64,000 nt of DNA from Paraflavitalea devenefica (GTDB taxonomy: Bacteria > Bacteroidota > Bacteroidia > Chitinophagales > Chitinophagaceae), in assembly GCF_011759375.1 (NCBI RefSeq), contig NZ_JAARML010000002.1:1054001-1118000 (forward strand), in the 5' to 3' direction. Positions 53,222 through 61,661 of this stretch are shown here, piece by piece (position 1 is the stretch's first letter; the number at the start of each line of letters is the position of its first letter). The notes under the pieces were generated by a model that was not told where the DNA came from, searched no databases, and worked only from the letters and a program-made list of their open reading frames with translations. Both the position numbers and the translations under genes were made by a program.

Positions 53222-54730
53222 ATGATCAAATACTTAACCTTGTCGCTGCTATTGCTCTGCATTTTTTGCTGCAAAAAGGACGGCGCCTATGATTGGTCAA
53301 AACACATCGTGATAGACAGCACCACCCTCATCGGTTATAATCAGCTTCGTATCAAAGTCAGTATTCACAACCTGGCCGATTCGCAAGTCCTGGAGGCAGG
53401 CGTCTGCTGGGATCATGTTCGCGAGGATCCTACCAAATACAGCCAATTCATCACGTTTGCGGACCGCACAGACATGGATACCCTGATTACCGGGCTGCTC
53501 CAGGGGAGGCCTATATATTTTCGCGCATTTGTGACAACAAAGAAGGGAACAATTTACAGCCAGGTTGTTATAGTCAATACACGCAGCATTACCAAGCTCT
53601 GGGAGGAAGACCACCCTACCCAGATACAACACATCAAACAGATTGAACAAGTGCCTGGACTTGGATTTTATATCCTGGCCCAAGATTCTGCTACGGATAA
53701 ACGATGGCCCGAATTGCTACTACTCAATTACCAGGGTGATCTGATATGGCACAAGCATTATTATCGAGATCAGGCCCACACCACACCGGACTACCTGATG
53801 GCCCTCCCTGACGGGCTGCTGGTGGCCACCACTCACCATACACCCACGGGCGATAAAACCTTTTTGATGAAGACCCAAGCGGATGTCGACCCTATTTGGG
53901 ATAAAGCATTTACGCAATTGTATCATAATGAATTTGTCCGCCTACGGCCCGGCCCCAACAACACCATAATTCTCACCACGAAAAGCTGGGATAAACCGAT
54001 CGCCGGCGTGGATACTAAATATTTTCTGGTGGATCACCATATCGACATGAACGGGGACCACACCCAACCCAATACGATTGTTCCATTAGATCCCATTTTT
54101 GCCAGGGCCAACCTTACCGGCACAACTGATGTGGGCAGCAACGGATTTGTTGCAGTCACGCATATGCCGACCGATATCAACGATGCCGGCAGCCCATCGG
54201 ATATTTTCCTGCACCGCTTCGACAATAATATGATGGTCAGCCAGCAAAAATTTGGCGGGATTAAACCGGACGCACCCGTCTCCATCATCACCTCCACTGC
54301 CGGTAACCCAGTGGTTTTAGGATATAGCCAATCAAAAGGAGCGATCGCGCAAAGTGCCTGGCTATTTGAGTTAGACGCCGCCAGCGGCAATCCGCACTGG
54401 GAGTTCCTCTACCAAAATTCTTTTTTTGGTTTTCCTTCTCGAATGTATCCGCTGGGGCTGCAACCTGTTAAGACGGGCGGATATTTAATTGCAGGCAACA
54501 TAGGTATGTCCCGTTACTCCGCTTTTACGGATGGATTTTTTGCCTTCATAGACGGTAATGGCCAACTGCGGTGGGACTGCTTTATAGAACACGATAACAA
54601 TCAAGACCTATATATTGATTATCCAAAGGACGTATTTGAAATCAACGGTATGCTTTACGTAATCGGTACCCTAAATGGGTATGATGACGATGATGTTAGT
54701 ACACTTTACATGATTCAATATAAACCCTAA
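53222..54730 (+). CDS. Lipoprotein with FN3-like and beta-propeller-like parts
   Basis: A 502-residue lipoprotein with signal peptide MIKYLTLSLLLLCIFC and acylation at Cys16 or Cys17. Residues ~20-125 look like the fibronectin-like domain common in Bacteroidota surface proteins (LEAGVCWDHVREDPTKYSQF, then RPIYFRAFVTTKKGTIYSQ). The remainder has repeated blade-like units with WHKHYYRDQ, DPIWDKAF, PHWEFLYQN and LRWDCFIEHD, suggesting a PQQ-like beta-propeller. The ATG at 53222 is chosen because it places the signal peptide first. It is divergent from gajA and has its own terminator. Function unknown. Confidence 0.85.
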   Translation: MIKYLTLSLLLLCIFCCKKDGAYDWSKHIVIDSTTLIGYNQLRIKVSIHNLADSQVLEAGVCWDHVREDPTKYSQFITFADRTDMDTLITGLLQGRPIYFRAFVTTKKGTIYSQVVIVNTRSITKLWEEDHPTQIQHIKQIEQVPGLGFYILAQDSATDKRWPELLLLNYQGDLIWHKHYYRDQAHTTPDYLMALPDGLLVATTHHTPTGDKTFLMKTQADVDPIWDKAFTQLYHNEFVRLRPGPNNTIILTTKSWDKPIAGVDTKYFLVDHHIDMNGDHTQPNTIVPLDPIFARANLTGTTDVGSNGFVAVTHMPTDINDAGSPSDIFLHRFDNNMMVSQQKFGGIKPDAPVSIITSTAGNPVVLGYSQSKGAIAQSAWLFELDAASGNPHWEFLYQNSFFGFPSRMYPLGLQPVKTGGYLIAGNIGMSRYSAFTDGFFAFIDGNGQLRWDCFIEHDNNQDLYIDYPKDVFEINGMLYVIGTLNGYDDDDVSTLYMIQYKP

Positions 54731-54808
54731 TCGGCCGTGTAAGGATTTTCATATGGCACATGGATAAGGTGAGCATTCAAAGCTCCCATCAGGTGGTTTT
54801 CTATCAAG

Positions 54809-54842
54809 GGCATCGGCGGCGTTTTTGCCGGTGCCTTTCCTT
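54809..54842 (+). terminator. Intrinsic terminator after the 53222 lipoprotein gene
   Basis: GGCATCGGC (54809-54817) and GCCGGTGCC (54827-54835) pair with one wobble, followed by TTTCCTTT. Confidence 0.75.
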
Positions 54843-55245
54843 TCCACCCTACAGCGGCTGGAAGTAATTATGATATTATCGTTGGTTAAGGTTACATGGT
54901 CACCGTAGTGTTTGGTTTATAATTTCTTTTACGCCTTCCCCGCTGTAAACCTTTTACAGCAGGCAAAGCCTTGGTTTTTTAGCCAGGGCTTTCGGTGTTA
55001 TATGCGCACTAACGGAAATGTAACAACGCTGCACGAATATTATTGGTCATCTTGCATTGTTGCTGTAGCTTACCACCATGTTGTTGCGATAGAGCCAGCA
55101 TCCATCTGCTCGTATCAACGTGGGAAGCCTCATTATCATATGTGGTATGCCTGTTTTTAGAACGACTCGCGTCCCACGCAATAACGGCTGAGTTTCTCAG
55201 CGTACGGATAACACTGTTTATTTAGGCCTTTTGTTATTTGGCTTA

Positions 55246-55277
55246 AGACCCCGCTGAGGTACGCGGGGTCTTTTTTT
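55246..55277 (+). terminator. Orphan intrinsic terminator
   Basis: AGACCCCGC (55246-55254) and GCGGGGTCT (55263-55271) form a perfect 9-bp stem with an 8-base loop and a T-run. It lies 410 bases after the previous terminator with no open frame in between. Confidence 0.88.
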
Positions 55278-55590
55278 ACATTCCTATCACCCAATGCGTC
55301 CCTTCCTTAAAGTTGTCCAGCCTTAAATACTGCCAACAAATATTACACTTCAATTATACTTTTTTGCTTATATTTCGGATAGTCATTATCGGTATTTAGG
55401 ATTAGAACATGCAGCCACCGACAGGCGAAACACCCACCAGATGCAATTTGTGAGGACCCGAAACTATTGCCCGCATCCGCATGCTATCCAGCATCCCTGA
55501 ATGGGAACTGACAGTATAGATATAATTGCCGGCGGCCACCCTGTAATGGTGTCACCACAATTCCTTCTTGGTATTTATTCATCCAAACTT

Positions 55591-56334
55591 ATGGCATATC
55601 AGAATGTTAGAGTAATCGTGGTAGAGGACCAACCAGCTCCAGCGGCCCGTTTAAAAAACCTGCTTGAACGGCAGGAGGGGTTCAGTTATATCGGCACCGC
55701 CTCCAGTGTACGGGAAGCTGTCCTGTTGATCGCCGCCAGCGATCCACAACTGGTGATCCTGGACATTGAATTGGGTGATGGCACCGCCTTTGATATCCTC
55801 AAACAACTGCATCCTTTTCCCTTTCAGGTCATCTTTGCCACCGGCTTCCAGGAATACGCGATTAAAGCGATCAAATTTGGCGCCATGGACTACCTCCTTA
55901 AACCAATTGATGAACTGGAATTCGCTGCCGCTTTGTGCAAAGTGCAAACTCCCGGACCAGGAACCGCACAACTGGAGTTGATGCACCAACATTACCTGCA
56001 ACCTGAACGCACGCGCCGCATGGCCTTGCGCAGTGGTGCCATTTTAAAAATCGTGGATATCGACCAAATAATGTACCTCGAAAGTGGGACCGATACCACC
56101 TTTCATCTCCATGGTGCAGGAGCCGTGCCTACCCACAAAACCATCAAGGACTTCGAAGATCTGCTGGACGGCACTCAGTTCGTGCGCATACATGCCTCCT
56201 ACCTGGTGAACATCCGTTTCGTAGACCACTACCGGCCCCCCGGCTCTATCGTACTGCAAAATGGCATACAACTGCCGGTAGCAGCCAGGCGAAAAGATAG
56301 CCTGGTAGCCTATTTGACCGGAAAATATAAATAA
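55591..56334 (+). CDS. LytTR-family response regulator
   Basis: A 247-residue response regulator with an N-terminal receiver and a C-terminal LytTR DNA-binding domain. In the receiver the acidic pair is in VIVVEDQPAP (Glu12, Asp13), the phosphorylation site is Asp58 in LVILDIELGDG, and the conserved lysine is in DYLLKPIDELEF. The LytTR domain shows MYLESGTDTTFHLH, FVRIHASYLVNIRFVDHY and LPVAARRKDSL. The ATG at 55591 gives the normal receiver start; one at 55501 would add 30 residues. The histidine kinase gene follows seven bases later, so they form a two-component pair. Confidence 0.93.
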   Translation: MAYQNVRVIVVEDQPAPAARLKNLLERQEGFSYIGTASSVREAVLLIAASDPQLVILDIELGDGTAFDILKQLHPFPFQVIFATGFQEYAIKAIKFGAMDYLLKPIDELEFAAALCKVQTPGPGTAQLELMHQHYLQPERTRRMALRSGAILKIVDIDQIMYLESGTDTTFHLHGAGAVPTHKTIKDFEDLLDGTQFVRIHASYLVNIRFVDHYRPPGSIVLQNGIQLPVAARRKDSLVAYLTGKYK

Positions 56335-56341
56335 TTCCCTT

Positions 56342-58207
56342 ATGAAACACCTCTGTTGCTTTCTGCTGGGGGCAGCCATCGCCTGTCAGCCATCCACACC
56401 TTCGGCCAATACTCTCACTGACTCACTTTATCAGCAGGTAAAAACGCGCATCGGCCTGATCAAGGGCTACGATCAGGCCCCGTTGTTGCTCAAGCATTTG
56501 GATACACTCATCACATTATCTATGCGCGACCATCCGGAAATGACCGCCTATCATCGCGGGTATAAAGGTTATGTGCTGGCTATTACCGGGCTGCCGGATT
56601 CAGCGCGCCTATACCTGACTTCCCTGCACCAGCTTGACACCACCACTTCCCAGAAAGACTCAGTGGGTTTTGTTAATGCTATGGGTTATGCGACCCTCTA
56701 CCGGATGGAGAAAAAAAGGGACAGCGCCCTGGCCGCCGCCATCAAAGCCTACCAGTACTCCAGAAACCTGGGCGCCGAAAAGCGCCTAAGTGCCATTGCC
56801 TATCTCTGTGATATGTACATGACCATTGGCGAACATGCCAGCCTCAGAAAATTTATCGATGAAGGCCTGTCGCTGGACCCTGTCCCCGCCCAAAAGGTCC
56901 TGCTGCTATCTTACCTTGCCGTTGTGCATGAACGGGTGGGGAAGCCTGATAGCGCCATGATCACCTTTCAGCAGGTAGTCAACCTCACCCCGAAAGATAA
57001 CCTGCAGCTACAAGCTATCAACCTTTGTAACCTTGCCAACGTAAAAGTGAAGATGGGCCTTTATGCTGCCGCCATGAGGGATATGCGCAGAGCCTTTGAC
57101 CTGTTTCATACCGTAGGGTGGGTGCATGATGAAGCCTATTATAACATGGCCAGACTGCTGGTCAGAATGGGCCAACGGGAAAGGGCGATCCCCTATTATG
57201 ATTCGGCCATCGCTCGCGCCCGCAAATTACAGGACTTCGATCAGGTGGATGACTTTACCATGGAAGTGAGCGAACTGCAGGCACAGCAGGGGAATTTCCG
57301 CAGCGCCTATGCCTATGCCCATCAGGCGCTCAACAATGTCAAAATCCGCGACAGCGTGGCCCTGAAAACCAAATTGTTTGAACTCGAGACCAGGATGGGT
57401 GTTCAACTCAAAGATGAACAAATCCAACGCCTTGCCCTCATACAAGCCGCCACCCAGGCCACCAGCCAAAAAAGGGTTATCATCATTATCGGCCTGAGCC
57501 TGGCCGTAATCATGGGGGCCGCGATCGCCATCCTGTTATTCCGACGCCAGCGCACCCAACGGCAGCTCTCCGAATTTCAACTCGAACAAAGGTTGTTACG
57601 TACCCAAATGGAGCCGCATTTTATTTTCAATGCACTTTCCCAATTGCAAGCCCTTGTCCACGCCCGCCAAATAGAAAAATCCCTGGCATACCTCCTGCAA
57701 TTCTCGCGCCTGCTGCGGGTCATTTTAGTCAATACCCGCAAGGGATTTGTGCCGCTTACCGATGAAATAGAAGCGCTGGAAAGTTATCTGCACCTCCAAC
57801 AACTTAACCTGGATGGTGCATTTAGCTATGCGCTGGACCTCTATCCGGATTATGCCGAGGATGTCATATTTGTGCCGCCCATGGTGATACAACCATTTGT
57901 CGAAAACGCCTTCCATCATGGCATCGGCACCCTGCCTTCCGGGGGGATCATTCAAATTCACATCACCAAACACGGCCAGGCGATCCATTGCCGGATCGAG
58001 GATAACGGGCCAGGACTCGGCCAACGCAACCCCAGGTCTCAGCGGCCCTCCCTGTCAACCCATAATACCCGCGACCGACTGGCCCTACTGCAGAAACAAA
58101 CCGGCACACCTGCCTCCCTGACCATTACCGACAAACAAGCAGCAGACCAAAGTGGCGTGATCGTGGAACTTGTGATTCCCTACCGGCTCAGCCCACTGGG
58201 TAAGTGA
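56342..58207 (+). CDS. TPR-containing LytS-type sensor histidine kinase
   Basis: A 621-residue sensor kinase. The N-terminus MKHLCCFLLGAAIACQPS looks like a signal or lipoprotein leader. Residues ~20-370 are TPR-like helical repeats in the periplasm (e.g. LSYLAVVHERVGKPDSAMIT). A membrane helix lies at about 378-400 (VIIIIGLSLAVIMGAAIAIL). The cytoplasmic His-kinase domain has the phospho-acceptor region RTQMEPHFIFNALSQLQALV with His near 426, and an ATPase domain with PPMVIQPFVENAFHHGI near 515 and EDNGPGLG. It phosphorylates the preceding LytTR regulator. It converges on an RteC gene with five bases between the two stops. Confidence 0.93.
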   Translation: MKHLCCFLLGAAIACQPSTPSANTLTDSLYQQVKTRIGLIKGYDQAPLLLKHLDTLITLSMRDHPEMTAYHRGYKGYVLAITGLPDSARLYLTSLHQLDTTTSQKDSVGFVNAMGYATLYRMEKKRDSALAAAIKAYQYSRNLGAEKRLSAIAYLCDMYMTIGEHASLRKFIDEGLSLDPVPAQKVLLLSYLAVVHERVGKPDSAMITFQQVVNLTPKDNLQLQAINLCNLANVKVKMGLYAAAMRDMRRAFDLFHTVGWVHDEAYYNMARLLVRMGQRERAIPYYDSAIARARKLQDFDQVDDFTMEVSELQAQQGNFRSAYAYAHQALNNVKIRDSVALKTKLFELETRMGVQLKDEQIQRLALIQAATQATSQKRVIIIIGLSLAVIMGAAIAILLFRRQRTQRQLSEFQLEQRLLRTQMEPHFIFNALSQLQALVHARQIEKSLAYLLQFSRLLRVILVNTRKGFVPLTDEIEALESYLHLQQLNLDGAFSYALDLYPDYAEDVIFVPPMVIQPFVENAFHHGIGTLPSGGIIQIHITKHGQAIHCRIEDNGPGLGQRNPRSQRPSLSTHNTRDRLALLQKQTGTPASLTITDKQAADQSGVIVELVIPYRLSPLGK

Positions 58208-58211
58208 CCAG

Positions 58212-59051
58212 TCATCCCAGCGCATGCTCATCATCGTAATCATATTTATCGTTTAAAAACTTGCGCAGTTTTTCAAGAAATGGCGTCCTGTTTTTTTTCC
58301 GCATCCGGTTATCTTCATGGGTGGCGTAGATGTTGGATATCTTGATATGAAATACCCGGCCCAGGTATTCGGACAATTTTTTAATGTCCTGCGTTTTATC
58401 ATTAAAAGCCGCCACCTCATTAAGCGCATAAATCAACTCCACCAGCTCAGCTTGTGAGCCGGTCCAGATCAACTGATCGTCCCTGCTCCTGGCAGGATCC
58501 CAGAATGCCTGCTCCAACTGGTAATTGAGGAATTCTGTTACCAGACCGTAGGCGAAAAAATGAGCGAACAAATTGCTTTTGCGGCTATGAAAACGTCCAT
58601 CCACGAATAGCAACATACCATCAAAGACCGGCCAGTCCCCATCGCCGCCACGGGTGAAATAATATTCGTCCAGGTGAGAGAAATTTAATCGGTAATACAT
58701 GTGCAATTCCGCATGCTCCCGGTAGAACTGCTCGATGGCCACCAAATGCGTCTTAAAGTAGTTGCGCCGCTCCTGGAGATCGGAGATGGGGGCCAATTGT
58801 AGAATGGTCAATAGCCGCAGGTAATACAGTAGCCTGCCATCGACCTGTGGTTTGCGTTGCTTGAAAAAATGAATTTCTTCAGCCTTGTCGGTGAAGGTAT
58901 AATCCAAGAGCCTGTCATCCAGCTCCTTGACTGCCCCCGCCGCCAGACGGGCGCACTCCATCATGGCCGGCAATTCATTATCGGTGATATTGATCTGTTC
59001 AAGGCCGAGCAGCAAACGCTCCAGCAGCTCGCCAACATATTGATTGATCAT
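58212..59051 (-). CDS. rteC: RteC-family regulator, second copy
   Basis: A 279-residue RteC-family protein, the same length as the copy at 15004-15843. Shared landmarks are EEIHFFKQRKPQVDGRLLYY, HAELHMYYRLNFSHLDEYYF, the C-terminal AELVELIYALNEVAAF, and FHIKISNIYATHEDNRMRKK followed by a short basic end. Around half the C-terminal residues match the first copy by eye, and the N-terminal half is more different. The ATG at 59051 is chosen because it gives the same start as the first copy; an in-frame start at 59144 would add 31 residues. It lies next to the LytTR two-component pair on the opposite strand. Confidence 0.9.
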   Translation of the reverse strand: MINQYVGELLERLLLGLEQINITDNELPAMMECARLAAGAVKELDDRLLDYTFTDKAEEIHFFKQRKPQVDGRLLYYLRLLTILQLAPISDLQERRNYFKTHLVAIEQFYREHAELHMYYRLNFSHLDEYYFTRGGDGDWPVFDGMLLFVDGRFHSRKSNLFAHFFAYGLVTEFLNYQLEQAFWDPARSRDDQLIWTGSQAELVELIYALNEVAAFNDKTQDIKKLSEYLGRVFHIKISNIYATHEDNRMRKKNRTPFLEKLRKFLNDKYDYDDEHALG

Positions 59052-59465
59052 GGGTACTCGTGTGGGTTTAGTGATGATTGGAATAAAAAAAGCGGGTGTG
59101 ATCACAGTATCAAAATTACCGGTGCAACCCACACGTTTTCCCATTTAGTAAACCAGGCAAAATCAACCGATATGGTCTGCAATTCAGGATAGCGGCTGCT
59201 TTCGGGGCGCAAAAAAAATATTAATTTGGGATGGACGGCTACCCGGCGGGGACAATCGTAGCAGGAAAAAAATAATCGTAGTTAAATCGGGAATTTTTGC
59301 GCGGGGGATCATGCGCAAAAAAATGGAGAAGCCATCAGGCTTCTCCAAACGGCAGGTGATATTTCCCATTAAAAACATTAAACCTTACATCACGATGCCG
59401 CTTCACTCGGAGATGAAAAATTCTCCGATATAAGTTAATCGAATAGGGGTGGGGCCTCACCAGGG
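59052..59465. other. Intergenic region before the second rteC
   Basis: About 400 bases with no protein gene. It contains the leftward terminator at 59317-59346, a CGGAG/CTCCG hairpin near 59408-59427, and a pairing region AATAG...CTATT with inner GGTG/CACC around 59441-59469 at the end of the next leftward gene. The rteC promoter should lie in 59052-59200; TAATTTTG (minus strand, 59110-59117) matches the -7 box but has no TTTG partner at 19 bases. Confidence 0.45.
59317..59346 (-). terminator. Leftward intrinsic terminator for the 59466-61271 operon
   Basis: GGAGAAGCC (59325-59333) and GGCTTCTCC (59338-59346) form a perfect 9-bp stem with an ATCA loop; the A-run at 59317-59323 becomes a T-run on the minus strand. 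Confidence 0.88.
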
Positions 59466-59750
59466 CTATTTTAAGCGCAGAAATCTAACATATTCCGCGT
59501 AAGCGGCCAAAAATTCCTGTCGACCACAACGGGTCAGGCCACTAATAAACTTCGCAAAATCATCCCTGCTTCCCTGCTTCCCTAAATCCCATTGCAGGGT
59601 TTTTCGCTCCCAACGCATAGGGGTGTAGTAATTGACAGGCACCCAACAGGATATTACCCTTGCCATGGCATAATTCCCAGCGACCTTCGTCCACACCCGC
59701 ACTCGCTGACGCCGGGACAGACACCTGTAATATTGATGCTCCATTTGCAT
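59466..59750 (-). CDS. Hypothetical small basic protein
   Basis: A 94-residue, basic, aromatic-rich protein (MQMEHQYYRCLSRRQRVRVW ... FLAAYAEYVRFLRLK) with no recognised family. A competing 79-codon frame at 59799-59560 starts in an ATGA overlap with the upstream gene but reads less like a protein. One of the two must be wrong, or a frameshift joins them. It ends 120 bases before a leftward terminator. Confidence 0.45.
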   Translation of the reverse strand: MQMEHQYYRCLSRRQRVRVWTKVAGNYAMARVISCWVPVNYYTPMRWERKTLQWDLGKQGSRDDFAKFISGLTRCGRQEFLAAYAEYVRFLRLK

Positions 59751-59795
59751 GCCGACAAATAATTAACCACCTTTTTTTAGTAGTTCCAATATTGC

Positions 59796-60578
59796 TCAAG
59801 GCAGTGGATGAAGGGCCACTTTTCCACGCAGTTCGGGATGGCAGGCGTAAGCCTCGCTGTAAGAGGTGTAAGAATTATCCCTAGAGGATACAGCATACCT
59901 TACCCCCTTAAAATCTTTGTTCGTTTTATTTAACACCCAGTGGTCCACCAGCGCATGCCATCGGGCGCTTCTTTGCGGCAACCACACGGGCGTACCATAG
60001 AAAACAGAATCCATCATCATCACCACCTCCAGGGTATCACCACGATCATAAAATCGGCCTAAACCGTTATCCTGGGCAAATGAGGTTAGAAAGACCCTGA
60101 GCTTCTGATCCCAGGTCAGGGGATAGACCGGCAATTGATAGCGCTTAGTGGCTTCCGGTGACAACTTCGGATCCAACTCGAGTATAAACGGGTCAATGCC
60201 TGGCCAGCGTTTACCCAGGCCATCTGTAAAATCAAGCATATAGCTCGGGTAATATTGCAGGCTGTCATCACCGATATAATCAAGGGCTAATAAATGAAAT
60301 GCTGCTTTAGACATGTCGTAAATCATATCTGTTTTTTTTCGGGCGATCATCCAGGTCAGGTGCATTCCTCCATCTCCTGGTTCGGTGTGCGGAATCGCAA
60401 GGATATTTTCCCCAATGGCCCCAGCCACGATTTTGCCTCTTTCATATACCGTATGGTTTCGAAGATTTGGAGCCGATCGCTCCTGGTGTTGGCGAGCTCC
60501 ACCATTTGGATTGTCCTGGGGATTCAGGCAGGACCAAAGTATGAACATAAACAGGTAACAGGAAAAGTGTTGGCGCAT
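59796..60578 (-). CDS. Hypothetical lipoprotein
   Basis: A 260-residue protein with a short export signal MRQHFSCYLFMFILWSCLNP, likely acylated at Cys17. The mature part is mixed alpha/beta with many aromatic residues (IGDDSLQYYPSYMLDF, VWLPQRSARWHALVDHW). No family is recognised. It begins 13 bases after the end of the 60591 gene on the same strand, so the two are co-transcribed. Confidence 0.75.
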   Translation of the reverse strand: MRQHFSCYLFMFILWSCLNPQDNPNGGARQHQERSAPNLRNHTVYERGKIVAGAIGENILAIPHTEPGDGGMHLTWMIARKKTDMIYDMSKAAFHLLALDYIGDDSLQYYPSYMLDFTDGLGKRWPGIDPFILELDPKLSPEATKRYQLPVYPLTWDQKLRVFLTSFAQDNGLGRFYDRGDTLEVVMMMDSVFYGTPVWLPQRSARWHALVDHWVLNKTNKDFKGVRYAVSSRDNSYTSYSEAYACHPELRGKVALHPLP

Positions 60579-60590
60579 AATTGTATTTGT

Positions 60591-61271
60591 TTAGTGTACC
60601 GTCCCTTGGAGGACGCGCGTGGAAATTTTTAGTTGTCCGGCTATGGTATTTTTGATGATGCCACGATGCGCCGGATCCTGAAGTGTGGGCCAGGCATCTA
60701 CCACTACCTGGCAGCTGTGGTATCCCTTTTTATTGAGTTGGAACATTTCCTCCCGAATACGATGGAGCGCCGAATAGTCATCGAGTAACTCATATCCGGC
60801 CTTACATGGACAGGTGATCCGGTTGTTGTCCCAAGCACCAAAATGTGGATGTGGCCTACCGATGCTGGCCAGATCGGCCATCCTGCGTTGTTTTAATTCT
60901 GTCAATGCCGTTTCTTCGTCCACTTCCAAATGAAGGACAAAAGGCCTGACCCTGGCCATCATCTTTCGGTATTTCTCATTAGCCGGTAACAGCGGCGTGG
61001 CACCCAGCAACAAGGGATGGGAACCGCTGCGACCATCCATGATATATTGTAATAAACAGACTTCCGCTGCCCTGATCATGGCAGGCGCCCTGTCTCCCAT
61101 TTGTAAATAGACCGTGTTCAGATCGGCGTACCCCAGACATTTAGCCAACCACTTGCGTGCGAAGATCACCTCCAGGTCCTGACCATGGAAACTGGCGAAC
61201 TCTTCGAGCAAACTCACCACCGCCCGCTGTGCGTAGCTCGTCAGGATAACCACCGGAGAAATATTTATCAT
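60591..61271 (-). CDS. Hypothetical soluble protein
   Basis: A 226-residue protein without signal peptide. The N-terminal half is helical (YAQRAVVSLLEEFASFHGQD, RAAEVCLLQYIMDGRSGSHP). A CPCKAGYELLDDYSALHRIR segment with two close cysteines follows. It resembles no family I can name. It is the first gene of the leftward operon 61271-59466. A long imperfect inverted repeat lies just upstream at 61294-61348. Confidence 0.72.
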   Translation of the reverse strand: MINISPVVILTSYAQRAVVSLLEEFASFHGQDLEVIFARKWLAKCLGYADLNTVYLQMGDRAPAMIRAAEVCLLQYIMDGRSGSHPLLLGATPLLPANEKYRKMMARVRPFVLHLEVDEETALTELKQRRMADLASIGRPHPHFGAWDNNRITCPCKAGYELLDDYSALHRIREEMFQLNKKGYHSCQVVVDAWPTLQDPAHRGIIKNTIAGQLKISTRVLQGTVH

Positions 61272-61661
61272 GGCATGGATTGAGGTAACAAAATGGTAGC
61301 CCTGCTGACCCGATCACCCCTTCATGGTATCATCAGCAGCGGCTACCAGTGTCAATGTGTCAATATCACTTGTTCTAACTTATAAAACGAACGACCCGCG
61401 ATTTTAACCCAATGATTTCGTCAAAAAGTTGAAAAATATTTTCTTTCGTTTGTTAGAGGCAGGTAGGATGTTTTTTAGTACGTTTGTTATCCAACCAAAC
61501 CTCCCGTTTTGCGGCAATATAGTTTTTTGTAAATCGCTGTAATTGGCTACTGTTCAATGTTTCGTGTTGTTGCAAATTGTCCTGTGGAAAAATATTTCCC
61601 CTTTTGAAAAAAATAGTTTGTTGGCCAGGGGTACTTTTTATTTTTCACTCTAATAATTTAT
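61272..61661. other. Divergent intergenic region with a long inverted repeat
   Basis: About 390 AT-rich bases between divergent genes. TGGTAGCCCTGCTGA (61294-61308) and TCAGCAGCGGCTACCA (61333-61348) form an imperfect 14-pair stem close to the leftward start, placing it in the 5' leader or at an operator. Nothing else is clear; no exact housekeeping promoter was found. Confidence 0.5.

Larger units (their letters stand above)
54731..55590. other. Non-coding region with two terminators and internal hairpins
   Basis: No convincing protein frame lies here. It holds the terminator of the 53222 gene, a hairpin AAAGCCTTGG/CCAGGGCTTT at 54965-54992, and a second rightward terminator at 55246-55277 that no visible gene explains. 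A small RNA transcribed rightward and ending at about 55275 is possible. The rest must contain the promoter of the response regulator. Confidence 0.45.
15004..59051. mobile_element. Transfer and cargo region of a CTnDOT-like integrative conjugative element (ends not seen)
   Basis: Two RteC genes bracket a traE-to-traN transfer operon, accessory genes, a large paralogue array, a DNA methylase and a Gabija defence pair. This gene content is typical of Bacteroidota conjugative elements. No integrase, relaxase, coupling protein, TraO/P/Q or attachment site is visible, so the limits given are only those of the recognisable content. The element may extend beyond either RteC gene or out of the window. 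Confidence 0.7.

Noticed and set aside
54912..55160. 82-codon plus-strand frame in the non-coding region before the response regulator
   Set aside because: Overlaps a strong hairpin and is rich in Cys/His/Tyr in no pattern; more likely non-coding.
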